DNA of 64,000 nt, taken from Acidovorax sp. (lineage in GTDB: Bacteria > Pseudomonadota > Gammaproteobacteria > Burkholderiales > Burkholderiaceae_C). The position numbers and the translations under genes are program-made. Location of the stretch: assembly GCF_021287135.1 (NCBI RefSeq), contig NZ_JAJTBB010000083.1:1-64000 (forward strand), written 5' to 3'. The notes under the pieces were generated by a model. That model was not told where the DNA came from. It saw only the letters and a list, made by a program, of their open reading frames with translations, and did not search any database. Positions 24,713-34,527 of this stretch are shown here, one piece after another. The stretch's first letter is position 1. Every line of letters starts with the position of its first letter.

Positions 24713-25138
24713 CTACACCGGATCGACCAGCAGGCGGTTGCCCACCAGCTCTGCCACGCGGTGCATCCCGACGGAGGGCGTGATGCCCGGGCGGTGGATG
24801 GCCGTCCATGTGGCACCGCGGTACTTCACGCTGCTGGTGCCGTCGGCGTTCCAGGCTTCGACCAGCACGGTTTCGCCCACGTCCAGGTTCACGCTGCGGT
24901 CCGCACGGGGCGAGGGGTCGCCGGGGCGGCGCCTTTTCATCTGGTGCAGGCCAACGACCAGGCCGGCCCCCACCACGGCGGCGGCCACGATCTGCAGCGG
25001 GGCAGCCAGGCCCAGGTGGGCCGCAAGCGCCCCCGCCACCAGGCCGACAGCCACCATCAGCAGGTAGAAGGTGCCGGTGATCAGTTCGGCCACCACCAGG
25101 GCCCCTGCGGCCAGCCACCAGACAGTGGATTGCTCCAT
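24713..25138 (-). CDS. NfeD-family membrane protein
   Basis: A 141-residue NfeD-like protein. ATG 25138 has a near-perfect AAGGAGGT site. Two or three membrane helices lie in the first 75 residues (VWWLAAGALVVAELITGTFY, LLMVAVGLVAGALAAHLGL and a third). The C-terminal OB-like domain ends the protein (LDVGETVLVEAWNADGTSSV and YRGATWTAIHRPG). Short NfeD proteins partner with SPFH proteins such as the one downstream. It is divergent from the decarboxylase gene 146 bases away. Confidence 0.9.
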   Translation of the reverse strand: MEQSTVWWLAAGALVVAELITGTFYLLMVAVGLVAGALAAHLGLAAPLQIVAAAVVGAGLVVGLHQMKRRRPGDPSPRADRSVNLDVGETVLVEAWNADGTSSVKYRGATWTAIHRPGITPSVGMHRVAELVGNRLLVDPV

Positions 25139-25284
25139 ACCCGACCTCCTTGTTGTGGTTGTGTTTGTGGCACCACATTCTGGTTCAAAAGCGCAGCGGT
25201 TCAAAGGCGCGTCAACGTTATTCCTTACACTTCGCGCCTCTTTCCATTTTTGCCGGGCAGGGCACGGCTGCACGGAGGCTGCGC

Positions 25285-27657
25285 ATGAAGTTTCGCTTTC
25301 CCATCATCATCATCGATGAAGACTATCGTTCCGAGAACACCTCCGGCTTGGGCATCCGTGCCCTGGCGCAGGCGATCGAGTCCGAAGGGTTTGAGGTCGT
25401 GGGGGTCACCAGCTACGGGGACTTGTCACAATTTGCGCAGCAGCAAAGCCGGGCCAGTGCGTTCATCCTGTCCATTGACGACGAGGAATTCACCCTGGGC
25501 GAGGGGCTGGACCCCATTGTGCTGAGCCTGCGCAACTTCATCGGCGAGGTGCGCCGCAAGAACGCCGATGTGCCCATCTACGTGCACGGCGAAACCAAGA
25601 CCAGCCGCCACCTGCCCAACGACATCCTGCGCGAGCTGCACGGCTTCATCCATATGTTCGAGGACACGCCCGAATTCGTGGCGCGCCACATCATCCGCGA
25701 GGCCAAGAGCTACCTGGAAGGCGTGCAGCCGCCGTTCTTCAAGGCGCTGCTGGACTACGCTGAAGATGGCTCGTACAGCTGGCACTGCCCCGGCCACTCG
25801 GGCGGCGTGGCGTTCCTCAAGAGCCCGGTGGGCCAGATGTACCACCAGTTCTATGGCGAAAACATGCTGCGCGCCGACGTGTGCAACGCGGTGGAAGAGC
25901 TGGGCCAGCTGCTGGACCACAACGGCGCCATCGGCGAAAGCGAGCGCAATGCCGCGCGCATCTTCAACGCCGACCACTGCTTCTTCGTGACCAACGGCAC
26001 GTCCACGTCCAACAAGATGGTGTGGCACCACACCGTGGCCCCGGGCGATGTGGTCGTGGTGGACCGCAACTGCCACAAGTCCATCCTGCACAGCATCATC
26101 ATGACCGGGGCCATCCCCGTGTTCATGAAGCCCACGCGCAACCACTTCGGCATCATCGGGCCCATCCCGCAAAGCGAGTTCGAGCCCACGGCCATCCAGG
26201 CCAAGATCAAGGCCAACCCCTTGCTCAAGGGTGTGGACGCCAAGAAGGTGAAGCCCCGCGTGCTCACGCTCACGCAGAGCACGTACGACGGCGTGCTCTA
26301 CAACACCGAGACCATCAAGGGCATGCTCGATGGCTACGTGGACAACCTGCACTTCGACGAAGCCTGGCTGCCGCACGCGGCGTTCCACCCGTTCTATGGC
26401 AGCTACCACGCCATGGGCAAGAAGCGCACGCGCCCCAAGCATTCGGTGACCTACGCCACCCAGTCCATCCACAAGCTGCTGGCGGGCATCAGCCAGGCGT
26501 CGCACGTGCTGGTGCAGGACTCGCAGACCACCAAGCTGGACCGCCACCTCTTCAATGAGGCGTACCTGATGCACACCTCTACCTCCCCGCAGTACAGCAT
26601 CATCGCCAGCTGCGACGTGGCTGCCGCCATGATGGAGCCGCCCGGCGGCACCGCGCTGGTGGAGGAAAGCCTGCTGGAGGCGCTGGACTTCCGCCGCGCC
26701 ATGCGCCAGGTGGAAGACGACTTCGGCAAGAACGACTGGTGGTTCAAGGTGTGGGGCCCCGACAAGCTCGTGGACGAAGGCCTGGGCCGCGCCGAGGACT
26801 GGATCATCCGCAGCGATGGCAAGGGCAAGAAGAACGGCAGCAAGTGGCATGGCTTCGGCCAGCTGGCCGACGGCTTCAACATGCTGGACCCGATCAAGTC
26901 CACCATCGTCACGCCCGGCCTGAACCTGGACGGCAAGTTCGACAAGACCGGCATTCCCGCGTCCATCGTGACCAAGTACCTCGCCGAGCACGGTGTGGTG
27001 GTGGAGAAGACGGGCCTGTACAGCTTCTTCATCATGTTCACCATCGGCATCACCAAGGGCCGCTGGAACACGCTGCTGACGGCGCTGCAGCAGTTCAAGG
27101 ACGACTACGAGAAGAACCAGCCCATGTGGCGCATCCTTCCGGAGTTCTGCCAGCTGCACAAGCGCTATGAGCGCATGGGCCTCAGGGACCTGTGCCAGCA
27201 CGTGCACGAGATGTACGCCAAGTACGACATCGCGCGCCTGACGACCGAGATGTACCTGTCGGACCTCACTCCGGCCATGAAGCCCTCGGACGCCTACGCC
27301 CACATTGCGCACCGCAAGACCGAGCGCGTGGAAATCGACCACCTGGAAGGGCGCATCACTGTGGGCCTGGTCACGCCGTACCCGCCGGGCATTCCGCTGC
27401 TGATCCCGGGCGAGGTGTTCAACAAGAAGATCGTGGACTACCTCAAGTTCGCGCGCGAGTTTGCCAAGCTGTGCCCGGGCTTCGAGACCGACATCCACGG
27501 CCTGGTGGAAGTCGAGGACGAGAACGGGCAGGTGCGCTACTACGCGGACTGCGTGGCCGAGGGCCACACGTCCTCGCGCAAGAACCCGTCGCCCCTGGCC
27601 ACTGCGGAGAACCTGGTGCAGCAGGGCGACGACGGCCCTTACGGCCGCATCGTCTGA
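25285..27657 (+). CDS. PLP-dependent arginine/lysine/ornithine decarboxylase
   Basis: A 790-residue fold-type I decarboxylase of the bacterial Orn/Lys/Arg class. The N-terminal 130 residues form the flavodoxin-like wing domain (FRFPIIIIDEDYRSENTSGL). The PLP lysine is K397 in ATQSIHKLLAG, preceded by FDEAWLPHAAFHPFY. The C-terminal domain includes PYPPGIPLLIPGE. The ATG at 25285 follows a CGGAGG site. It converts a basic amino acid to a polyamine or diamine with release of CO2. Which of the three substrates it uses cannot be read from sequence alone. It stands alone, without an antiporter gene beside it. Confidence 0.92.
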   Translation: MKFRFPIIIIDEDYRSENTSGLGIRALAQAIESEGFEVVGVTSYGDLSQFAQQQSRASAFILSIDDEEFTLGEGLDPIVLSLRNFIGEVRRKNADVPIYVHGETKTSRHLPNDILRELHGFIHMFEDTPEFVARHIIREAKSYLEGVQPPFFKALLDYAEDGSYSWHCPGHSGGVAFLKSPVGQMYHQFYGENMLRADVCNAVEELGQLLDHNGAIGESERNAARIFNADHCFFVTNGTSTSNKMVWHHTVAPGDVVVVDRNCHKSILHSIIMTGAIPVFMKPTRNHFGIIGPIPQSEFEPTAIQAKIKANPLLKGVDAKKVKPRVLTLTQSTYDGVLYNTETIKGMLDGYVDNLHFDEAWLPHAAFHPFYGSYHAMGKKRTRPKHSVTYATQSIHKLLAGISQASHVLVQDSQTTKLDRHLFNEAYLMHTSTSPQYSIIASCDVAAAMMEPPGGTALVEESLLEALDFRRAMRQVEDDFGKNDWWFKVWGPDKLVDEGLGRAEDWIIRSDGKGKKNGSKWHGFGQLADGFNMLDPIKSTIVTPGLNLDGKFDKTGIPASIVTKYLAEHGVVVEKTGLYSFFIMFTIGITKGRWNTLLTALQQFKDDYEKNQPMWRILPEFCQLHKRYERMGLRDLCQHVHEMYAKYDIARLTTEMYLSDLTPAMKPSDAYAHIAHRKTERVEIDHLEGRITVGLVTPYPPGIPLLIPGEVFNKKIVDYLKFAREFAKLCPGFETDIHGLVEVEDENGQVRYYADCVAEGHTSSRKNPSPLATAENLVQQGDDGPYGRIV

Positions 27658-27773
27658 GGCATCCGCGCAGGCCGCCGCGGGTGCGGTCCCGGCCCGCAGG
27701 GCTGGCCGCCCCGCGCCGTTGAGAGGCCGGCCGCCGCGGAGCCAGGCTCGGGCGGATGGCTTTGCAGCCTGCG

Positions 27774-27840
27774 TTTTTAGTGAAATTGGCTTCCAGGGCT
27801 TGTGCAGTAAGCGCTGGAAGCTATTTTTTTGATAGCACTT
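27774..27840. repeat. Dispersed repeat A, copy 1
   Basis: Contains AAGCGCTGGAAGCTAT and TTTTTTTGATAGC with the AAATTGGCTTCCAGGGCTTG half to its left. It matches the arrangement of the copies at 48157 and 58641. It sits between the decarboxylase and ligase genes. Confidence 0.7.
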
Positions 27841-27870
27841 TCGGCGGTGCAAGCCCGCCGGGCGCACCGG

Positions 27871-28800
27871 TCAGCGCGGCGGCAGGTCCTCGCGCACGCG
27901 CACAAAGCTCGCAAAGCGCGGCACGCCGCCCTCGTGCGTCCCGCGGAAGCGGTAGGTCACCCAGCTGCCCACGGCGGGCGGGTGGGCGCGGTCGGCATCG
28001 CTGAAGCCGGCGCCCAGCTTGAAGCGCTGGCCGGACGGCATCTCCACCAGCAGCGCGCCCAGGCGCCCCGCATGCCTGCCCCGGCCGGGCAGGTGGGCCA
28101 CCACGCGGGCTTCGGCGTCCTCCTGGGGCTTGAGCTTGACGAGATCGTCGCTGCGGCCCGCCTCGTACAGCGACGCGCCCCGGTGCAGCATCAGCCCCTC
28201 GCCGCCTTCGCGCACCGTGCGCTGCATCAGGGCTTGCAGGGCGGCGTCCGAGGCCACCCGGCGCTGCGCGACCGCCTGCACCCAGGGCTGGCCGATGCCC
28301 GCCACCAGGGATTCGATAGCCGGGATGCGTTCGTCAAACGTGCCGCCGTGGCCGGGCAGGTCGAACACCATGAAGCGCATTTGCCGCCACGCGGCGTCGT
28401 CGGGCCGCTGCTGGCGCACGGTGGACTGGGCCTGGGCAAAACGGCCGCGGCCCGCCCACAGCTCACCGTCCATGGGCGTGGCAGGCCAGCCGGCCGTGAA
28501 CCAGGGCGGGGCCTGGACGGTCTCCCCACCCCGCGTGCGCAGGCGCTGGCCGTCCCAGAAGCCGCGCACGCCGTCGTACTTTTCGCTGACCCAGTAGTCC
28601 GCCAGGGGAAGGCCGGGGCGGTAGACGTTGGCCAGCAGCAGCGCCGGAGGCTCGCCCGCGTGCGCGGCGAAAGGGGCTGTGCCCAGCCCCGCTGCCGCAA
28701 CGGCCGCCAGCCAGCCTGCACTGGCAAACATCCAGGTGCGGCGGCTGGAGCTATCAAATGAATAGCTGTCGGCGCTTGCTGGATCAGCGCTGGAGCCCAT
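27871..28800 (-). CDS. Exported ATP-dependent DNA ligase (Lig E type)
   Basis: A 309-residue minimal ATP-dependent ligase. The nucleotidyl-transfer lysine is in SEKYDGVRGFWDG, followed by PMDGELW, MRFMVFDLPGH, EGGEGLMLH and KLKPQEDAEARV, then an OB-fold domain. A hydrophobic signal-like segment (MFASAGWLAAVAAAGL, ending AHA) precedes the domain, so the enzyme is probably periplasmic. Lig E proteins are known in competent Gram-negative bacteria and are thought to repair incoming or extracellular DNA. The first 18 codons from ATG 28800 are made of a dispersed repeat, so ATG 28731 may be the real start. It ends convergent with repeat copy 1 and lies just downstream of fabI. Confidence 0.85.
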   Translation of the reverse strand: MGSSADPASADSYSFDSSSRRTWMFASAGWLAAVAAAGLGTAPFAAHAGEPPALLLANVYRPGLPLADYWVSEKYDGVRGFWDGQRLRTRGGETVQAPPWFTAGWPATPMDGELWAGRGRFAQAQSTVRQQRPDDAAWRQMRFMVFDLPGHGGTFDERIPAIESLVAGIGQPWVQAVAQRRVASDAALQALMQRTVREGGEGLMLHRGASLYEAGRSDDLVKLKPQEDAEARVVAHLPGRGRHAGRLGALLVEMPSGQRFKLGAGFSDADRAHPPAVGSWVTYRFRGTHEGGVPRFASFVRVREDLPPR

Positions 28801-28804
28801 TTTT
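28749..28804. repeat. Dispersed repeat A, copy 2 (overlaps ligase start)
   Basis: AGCTATCAAATGAATAGCTG followed by TCGGCGCTTGCTGGATCAGC and GCTGGAGCCCATTTTT. It lies between fabI and the ligase gene and reaches into the annotated ligase N-terminus, where it supplies codons 1-18. Confidence 0.7.
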
Positions 28805-28824
28805 CTTAGAACGTGAACACGTTC

Positions 28825-29625
28825 TTAAACCTGGTCGGCGCTCAGGCCGGCGGTCTGGCTGAAGCCGCCGTCCACGTAGGTGATCTCGGCCGTCACGCCA
28901 GAGGCCAGGTCCGACAGCAGGAAGGCCGCCACGTTGCCCACGTCTTCGATGGTCACGTTGCGGCGCAGGGGCGCGGCGTCGGCCACGCGCGAGAGCAGCT
29001 TGCCGAAGTCCTTGATGCCGCTGGCCGCCAGGGTCTTGATGGGGCCGGCGCTGATGCCGTTGGCGCGCAAGCTGCGGCCGTCCTCGGTGCGGCCCACGGC
29101 CTCGGCCAGGTAGCGCACGCTGGCTTCCAGGCTGGCCTTGGCCAGGCCCATGGTGTTGTAGTTGGGGATGGAGCGCAGCGCGCCCAGGTACGACAGCGTG
29201 AGCAGCGAGGACTTGTCGTTCAGGTAGGGCAGGGCGGCCTTGGCCATGGCCGGGAAGCTGTAGGCGCTGATGTCGTGGGCGATGCGGAAGCCCTCGCGCG
29301 AGAGGCCGTCCAGGAAGTTGCCGGCAATCGCCTCGCGCGGCGCAAAGCCGATGCTGTGCACGAAGCCGTCGAACTTCGGCCAGGTCTTCGACAGGTCGGC
29401 AAACATGCGGTCGATCTGTTCATCGCTGGCCACGTCGCAGTCGAACACCAGCGTGGAGTTGAATTCGGCGGCGAACTCGGTGATGCGGTCCTTGAAGCGC
29501 TCGCCCACGTAGCTGAACGCCAGCTCGGCGCCCTGCTGGTGGCAGGCCCGGGCGATGCCGTAGGCGATGGAGCGGTTGGACAGCACGCCCGTGATGAGCA
29601 GCTTCTTGCCGGTCAGAAAACCCAT
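28825..29625 (-). CDS. fabI: Enoyl-[acyl-carrier-protein] reductase (NADH)
   Basis: A 266-residue FabI. ATG 29625 has an AAGGAGA site. The dinucleotide site reads [16 protein letters not shown], and the catalytic Y-x6-K is YNTMGLAK. The FabI-specific stretch [16 protein letters not shown] and the end [20 protein letters not shown] are present. It catalyses the last reduction of each fatty acid elongation cycle and is the target class of triclosan. It is divergent from the yejA-like gene, with 72 bases between them. Confidence 0.97.
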   Translation of the reverse strand: MGFLTGKKLLITGVLSNRSIAYGIARACHQQGAELAFSYVGERFKDRITEFAAEFNSTLVFDCDVASDEQIDRMFADLSKTWPKFDGFVHSIGFAPREAIAGNFLDGLSREGFRIAHDISAYSFPAMAKAALPYLNDKSSLLTLSYLGALRSIPNYNTMGLAKASLEASVRYLAEAVGRTEDGRSLRANGISAGPIKTLAASGIKDFGKLLSRVADAAPLRRNVTIEDVGNVAAFLLSDLASGVTAEITYVDGGFSQTAGLSADQV

Positions 29626-29697
29626 GTGTTGTTCTCCTTGGAATGGTGTGGAATGCGGCACCCGCGTGGGGTGTGCAACGTAGGGCAGAATTGTCGC

Positions 29698-31503
29698 ATG
29701 CGGTTTTGGCTGACTTTCCTGCTGGCGGTGTGCGCGGCTCCTGCCTGGGCCGCCCATGGCTATGCGCTGTGGGGCGACCTGAAGTACCCGCCCGGGTTCG
29801 CGCACTTCGATTATGTGAACCCCGACGCCCCCAAGGGCGGCGAGCTGCGCATGGTGAGCAACCTGCGCTACTCCACCTTCGACAAGTACAACCCCTTCAC
29901 TATGAAGGGGTCGGCGCCGGCCTACCTGGGGGACCTGATTTTCGAATCGCTGCTCACCGGCTCCATGGACGAGACGGCCTCGGCCTACGGCCTGCTGGCC
30001 GAGGACGTGCAGGTGGCCGAGGACCGCCTGAGCGCCACCTTCCGCCTGCGGCCCGAGGCGCGCTTTCACAACGGCGAGCCGGTGGAGGCCGCCGACGTCA
30101 AGTACAGCTACGAGACGCTGATCGGGCCCTACGCTTCGCCCAGCTACGCCACGCTGCTGCAGGAAGTCGCGGGCGTGGACGTGCTGGACAAGCGCACCGT
30201 GCGCTTTCGCTTCAAGCAGCCCAACCGCGAACTGCCGATCACCGTGGGCGGCGTGCCCGTTTTCAGCCGGGCCTGGGGGCGCGGGCCAGACGGCAAGGCC
30301 AAGCGCTTTGACGACATCGTGACGGACACGCCCATCGGCAGCGGCCCGTACCGCATTGGCGAGGTGAGCTTCGGCCGCGACATCACCTACCAGCGCGACC
30401 CGCAGTACTGGGGCCGCAATCTCAATGTGGTGAAGGGCGCCTTCAACTTCGACCGCATCACCGTCAAGATCTACAAGGACAACACCGCTCGGCTGGAGGC
30501 CATGAAGGCCGGCGAGTTCGACTTCATGACCATCTACTCGGCCGGCGACTGGGCCCGCCGCATCGACGGCAAGCTCTTCCGGCAGGGCGTGCTGGTCAAG
30601 AAGGACATGAAGCACCAGCTGCCCGCGGGCTTCCAGAGCTATGTGCTCAACACCCGCCGCCCGCTGCTGCAGGACGTGCGCGTGCGCGAGGCGCTGGGCC
30701 TGGCCATCGACTACGAGTGGATGAACCGCCAGATGTTCTACGGCGGCTATCCGCGCGTGAAAGACCTGTTTGGCAACACCCAGTGCGAGGCCCGGGGCAA
30801 CCCCTCTGCCGAAGAGCTGGCCTTGCTGGAGCCCTGGCGCGGCAAGGTGCCCGACGCCGTCTTCGGCCCCATGTACACGCCGCCCACCACCGAGGGCGAG
30901 GGCCATTCGCTGCGCGCCAACCTGCGCCGTGCGCGCGAGCTGCTGGCTGAAGCCGGCTGGACCTACCGCGACGGCGCGCTGCGCAATGCCGAGGGCCAGG
31001 CCATGGTGATCGAATTCCTGGACAGCAAGGAAGGCGGCGCGCGCACCGTCACGCCGTGGATCCGCAACCTGGAAAAGCTCGGCATCACCCTGCGCTTCAC
31101 CGCCGTGGACTTCGCGCTGTACCTGCAGCGGCTGGACAAGTTCGACTACGACATGATCAGCCTGGCCTACCCCGGCACCTACAACCCGGGCCAGGCGATG
31201 AAGGAGCTGTTCGGCAGCCAGGGTGTGAAGGTGGAGGGCTCCAGCAACCACGCGGGCGTGAACAGCTCCGCCGTGGACGCCCTGGTCACGGCGCTCACCC
31301 GCGCGAAAAGCCAGGCCGAGATGCTGCCCGCCTGCCGCGCGCTGGACCGCGTGATCATGCACAGCCACTACCTCATCCCCCAGTGGACGCTGGGCTCGCA
31401 CCGCGTGGTCTACAACCAGCAGCGCCTGGCCTACAAGGAGCCCATGCCCCCCTATGCCAAGGCCGAGGAATGGCTGATGTTCTCGTGGTGGGCCAAAGAA
31501 TGA
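29698..31503 (+). CDS. yejA: Oligopeptide ABC transporter substrate-binding protein (YejA-like)
   Basis: A 601-residue periplasmic binding protein of the SBP_bac_5 family. The signal peptide is short ([17 protein letters not shown]). Family marks are [19 protein letters not shown] near the N-terminus, FNPF-type segment KYNPFTMKG, and [20 protein letters not shown]. It would deliver peptides to the permease pair encoded downstream. In related bacteria YejABEF imports short peptides and the Trojan-horse antibiotic microcin C. The gene is first of an operon whose middle is occupied by a toxin-antitoxin pair. Confidence 0.9.
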   Translation: MRFWLTFLLAVCAAPAWAAHGYALWGDLKYPPGFAHFDYVNPDAPKGGELRMVSNLRYSTFDKYNPFTMKGSAPAYLGDLIFESLLTGSMDETASAYGLLAEDVQVAEDRLSATFRLRPEARFHNGEPVEAADVKYSYETLIGPYASPSYATLLQEVAGVDVLDKRTVRFRFKQPNRELPITVGGVPVFSRAWGRGPDGKAKRFDDIVTDTPIGSGPYRIGEVSFGRDITYQRDPQYWGRNLNVVKGAFNFDRITVKIYKDNTARLEAMKAGEFDFMTIYSAGDWARRIDGKLFRQGVLVKKDMKHQLPAGFQSYVLNTRRPLLQDVRVREALGLAIDYEWMNRQMFYGGYPRVKDLFGNTQCEARGNPSAEELALLEPWRGKVPDAVFGPMYTPPTTEGEGHSLRANLRRARELLAEAGWTYRDGALRNAEGQAMVIEFLDSKEGGARTVTPWIRNLEKLGITLRFTAVDFALYLQRLDKFDYDMISLAYPGTYNPGQAMKELFGSQGVKVEGSSNHAGVNSSAVDALVTALTRAKSQAEMLPACRALDRVIMHSHYLIPQWTLGSHRVVYNQQRLAYKEPMPPYAKAEEWLMFSWWAKE

Positions 31504-31548
31504 AACAGCACCTCCCCGGATGGCCGCGCAGCGCCATGGACCTCTGAC

Positions 31549-32580
31549 ATGTTTGCCTACATCGCCAAACGCCTGCTGCTCATGCTGCCCACCCTGCTGG
31601 GCGTGCTGCTCGTGACCTTTGCCGTGATCCAGTTCGTGCCCGGCGGCCCGGTGGAGCAGTACCTGGCCGAGGCGCGCACGGCGGCCGGCAAGGGCGGGCT
31701 GGAGACAGGGGGCATGGCCTACCGCGGCGACCAGGGCGTCGACCCCAAGCGGCTGGAGCAGATCAAGGCGCTGTACGGCTTCGACAAGCCCGCGCACGAA
31801 CGCTTCTTCCAGATGCTGGGCCAGTTTGCCCGCTTCGACCTGGGCAGGAGCTTTTTCCAGAACAAGGACGTGTGGAGCCTGGTCAAGGAGAAGCTCCCCG
31901 TCTCCATCAGCCTGGGGCTCTGGACCTTCTTCATCAGCTACCTGGTGGCCGTGCCGCTGGGCGTGGCCAAGGCGGTGCGGGCGGGCTCGCGCTTCGACAT
32001 GGTCACCACGCTGATCATCCTGGTGGGCTATGCCATCCCCGGCTTCGTGCTGGGCGTGGCGCTGCTGGTGATCTTTGGCGGGCAGCTGCAGTGGTTTCCC
32101 CTGCGCGGGCTCACCTCGTCGAACTGGGAGACTCTGACGTGGGGTGCGCGCATTGTGGACTACCTGTGGCACATCACGCTGCCCGTCACGGCCATGGTGC
32201 TGGGCAGCTTTGCGGTGACGGCCATGCTCACCAAGAACGCGTTCCTGGAAGAGATCCGCAAACAGTACGTTCTCACGGCCCGCGCCAAGGGGCTGTCGGA
32301 GCGGCAGGTGCTGTGGAAGCACGTGTTCCGCAACGCGCTCATCCCCATCATCACCGGGTTTCCGGCGGCGTTCATCGGTGCGTTCTTCACGGGCTCGCTG
32401 CTCATCGAGACGCTGTTCTCGCTCGACGGCCTGGGCCTCTTGAGCTATGACAGCGTGATCCGGCGCGACTACCCGGTGGTGCTGGGCACGCTCTACCTGT
32501 TCACGCTGATCGGGCTGGTGACCAAGCTGATCAGCGACCTGTGCTACGTGTGGGTGGACCCGCGCGTGAAGTTCGATTGA
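31549..32580 (+). CDS. yejB: Peptide ABC transporter permease (YejB-like)
   Basis: A 343-residue inner-membrane permease with about six helices. It has the N-terminal [20 protein letters not shown] helix typical of DppB/YejB proteins and the ABC-coupling loop [20 protein letters not shown] followed by FRNALIP. The insert between helices 1 and 2 ([10 protein letters not shown] and following 60 residues) is characteristic of YejB. It pairs with YejE. It starts 45 bases after yejA; mntA begins 16 bases after its stop. Confidence 0.93.
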   Translation: MFAYIAKRLLLMLPTLLGVLLVTFAVIQFVPGGPVEQYLAEARTAAGKGGLETGGMAYRGDQGVDPKRLEQIKALYGFDKPAHERFFQMLGQFARFDLGRSFFQNKDVWSLVKEKLPVSISLGLWTFFISYLVAVPLGVAKAVRAGSRFDMVTTLIILVGYAIPGFVLGVALLVIFGGQLQWFPLRGLTSSNWETLTWGARIVDYLWHITLPVTAMVLGSFAVTAMLTKNAFLEEIRKQYVLTARAKGLSERQVLWKHVFRNALIPIITGFPAAFIGAFFTGSLLIETLFSLDGLGLLSYDSVIRRDYPVVLGTLYLFTLIGLVTKLISDLCYVWVDPRVKFD

Positions 32581-32596
32581 CGGAGGCCATCAGCAC

Positions 32597-33016
32597 ATGA
32601 GTCCGTTGGCGATAGCGCCGCAGGTCCGCGCCCAGATCGTTGGCACGCTGCAGGGGCAGGTCCCCGGCCTGCTGGCCGTATATGCCTTTGGCAGCCGCGT
32701 GCAGGGCACGGCCGGGCCGGACAGCGACCTGGACCTGGCAGTGCTGGTGGCGGGCTATGCCGATGCCGCGCACCTGTGGCATCTGTCCGGCGAGCTGGCA
32801 GACCTGGCGGGCTGCGCCGTGGACCTACTGGACCTGCGCGCCGCGTCCACGGTCATGCAATACCAGGTCATCACCCGGGGCGAGCGCTGGTGGGCACGCG
32901 ACGTGCAGGCCGCATTGTTTGAAAGCGCCATCCTCAGCGAGAAGACGGCGCTGGACACCGCGCGTGCCGGGCTGTTGGCCGATATCCAGAAACGAGGAAC
33001 TGTGTATGGTGGATGA
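32597..33016 (+). CDS. mntA: MntA-type nucleotidyltransferase antitoxin
   Basis: A 139-residue minimal nucleotidyltransferase. The catalytic motif GS-x10-D-x-D is perfect: GSRVQGTAGPDSDLDLAVL. A third acidic residue follows in AVDLLDLR. MntA proteins neutralise HepT toxins by adding AMP groups to a tyrosine of the toxin. The hepT gene overlaps its end by 11 bases, as in other MntA-HepT pairs. The pair lies between yejB and yejE in the same orientation, so it is probably transcribed with the transporter. Confidence 0.9.
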   Translation: MSPLAIAPQVRAQIVGTLQGQVPGLLAVYAFGSRVQGTAGPDSDLDLAVLVAGYADAAHLWHLSGELADLAGCAVDLLDLRAASTVMQYQVITRGERWWARDVQAALFESAILSEKTALDTARAGLLADIQKRGTVYGG

Positions 33017-33422
33017 GGTGCTGGTCAACAAGGCCGCCACGATCGAACGCTGCGTGAAGCGGGCGCGCGAAGAGTATTTCAGCGATCCGGCCACCTTTGC
33101 CGCCAGCTTCAGCCGCCAGGACGCGGCCATCCTGAACATCCTGCGCGCCTGCGAAGCCGCGCTGGACATGGGGCAGCACCTGGTGCGGCGGGACCGGCTC
33201 GGCCTGCCGCAAAGCGCGCGGGACGTGTTTGCCCTGCTGGCCCGGGCCGGGCGCATCGAGGCCGCGCTGGCGGAGGGGCTCCAACGCATGGTCGGGTTCC
33301 GCAACATTGCGGTGCACGACTACCAGAGCCTGCAGTTGCCCATCACTGTGGCAATCATCGAGAAGCATCTCGACGAATTCCTGCAGTACAGCAAGACTCT
33401 CCTGCAACAGGATGCTGCTTAG
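33006..33422 (+). CDS. hepT: HepT-family ribonuclease toxin
   Basis: A 138-residue all-helical HEPN protein. The catalytic motif R-x4-H-x-Y is intact (RNIAVHDY), and its Tyr is the residue that MntA modifies in characterised systems. LRACEAALDMGQHLVRRDRL and the C-terminal helix IIEKHLDEFLQYSKTLL fit the family. HepT cleaves RNA when not neutralised. The start ATG 33006 overlaps mntA. With motifs intact in both proteins, the pair is probably functional. Confidence 0.9.
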   Translation: MVDEVLVNKAATIERCVKRAREEYFSDPATFAASFSRQDAAILNILRACEAALDMGQHLVRRDRLGLPQSARDVFALLARAGRIEAALAEGLQRMVGFRNIAVHDYQSLQLPITVAIIEKHLDEFLQYSKTLLQQDAA

Positions 33423-33447
33423 GCCATCCTTCCGGCAACAACAGGTC

Positions 33448-34527
33448 ATGGATTCGCCTTCTCCCACTTCCCCCGGTCCGGCGGCGATGGCTCCGGCCTC
33501 CGCGCCCGCCTCGCTATCCCCCGCGCGCCGCGCCTGGCTGCGCTTTCGGCGCAACCGCCTGGGCTACTGGAGCCTGCTGGTCTTCTGCACCCTGGTGCTC
33601 ATCAGCCTGGGGGCCGAGCTCATCAGCAACGACCGGCCGCTCATCGTGCGCTACGAGGGGCAGACCTACTTCCCCATGCTGCGGGACTACCCCGAGACCA
33701 CCTTTGGCGGCGACTTCGACACCCCCACGGACTACCTGGACCCGTTCATCCAGGAGCGGCTGAGCCAGGGCAGCAACTGGGCGCTCTACACACTCAACAC
33801 CTACGGGCCCAACACGCTCAACTACTTCGCCAAATCACCCAACCCATCGGCGCCCACTACCGACAACTGGCTGGGTACGGACGACCGGGGCCGCGACCTG
33901 CTCGCGCAGCTGATCTACGGCTTTCGCGTGAGTGTGCTGTTCGGGCTGGCACTCACGGTGACCGGCGTGCTACTGGGCGTGGTCACCGGCGCCATCCAGG
34001 GCTTTTTCGGCGGCAAGACCGACCTGGCGTTTCAGCGCTTCATCGAGATCTGGGGCTCCATGCCCGAGCTGTACCTGCTCATCATCTTCAGTGCCGTGTT
34101 CGCGCCCAGCGTGGCGCTGCTGCTCATTTTGCTGAGCCTGTTCGGCTGGATGGGCCTGTCGGACTATGTGCGCGCCGAGTTCCTGCGCAACCGGCAGCTG
34201 GATTATGTGAAGGCCGCGCGCGCGCTGGGCGTGGGCAATGCGCAGATCATCTGGCGCCACATCCTGCCCAACAGCCTGACGCCCGTGGTCACGTTCCTGC
34301 CTTTCCGCATGAGCGCGGCCATCCTGGCGCTGACGTCGCTGGACTTCCTCGGCCTGGGCGTGCCGCCCGGCACACCATCGCTGGGCGAGCTGCTGAGCCA
34401 GGGCAAGAACAACATCGACGCATGGTGGATTTCGCTGTCCACCTTTGCGGTGCTGGTGGTCACGCTGCTGCTGCTGACCTTCATGGGCGACGCGCTGCGG
34501 GACGCCCTCGATCCCCGAAAGCAATGA
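33448..34527 (+). CDS. yejE: Peptide ABC transporter permease (YejE-like)
   Basis: A 359-residue permease of the DppC/YejE type. A disordered Pro/Ser/Ala-rich N-terminus leads to RRNRLGYWSLLVFCTLVLI, then the long periplasmic insert typical of YejE (NDRPLIVRYEGQTYFPML, TYGPNTLNYF, NWLGTDDRGRDLLAQLIYGF). The coupling loop is VKAARALGVGNAQIIWRHIL. It works with YejB. It starts 25 bases after hepT and overlaps yejF by four bases (ATGA), so the two are translationally coupled. Confidence 0.93.
   Translation: MDSPSPTSPGPAAMAPASAPASLSPARRAWLRFRRNRLGYWSLLVFCTLVLISLGAELISNDRPLIVRYEGQTYFPMLRDYPETTFGGDFDTPTDYLDPFIQERLSQGSNWALYTLNTYGPNTLNYFAKSPNPSAPTTDNWLGTDDRGRDLLAQLIYGFRVSVLFGLALTVTGVLLGVVTGAIQGFFGGKTDLAFQRFIEIWGSMPELYLLIIFSAVFAPSVALLLILLSLFGWMGLSDYVRAEFLRNRQLDYVKAARALGVGNAQIIWRHILPNSLTPVVTFLPFRMSAAILALTSLDFLGLGVPPGTPSLGELLSQGKNNIDAWWISLSTFAVLVVTLLLLTFMGDALRDALDPRKQ

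Noticed and set aside
25426-27867. Minus-strand open frame of over 800 codons
   Set aside because: It is the antisense of the decarboxylase gene, His/Val/Leu-rich without any domain signature.
29626-32322. Very long minus-strand open frame running from fabI back across the yej genes
   Set aside because: Only the last 267 codons (28825-29625) are FabI; the rest lies opposite well-supported transporter genes and is a high-GC antisense artefact.
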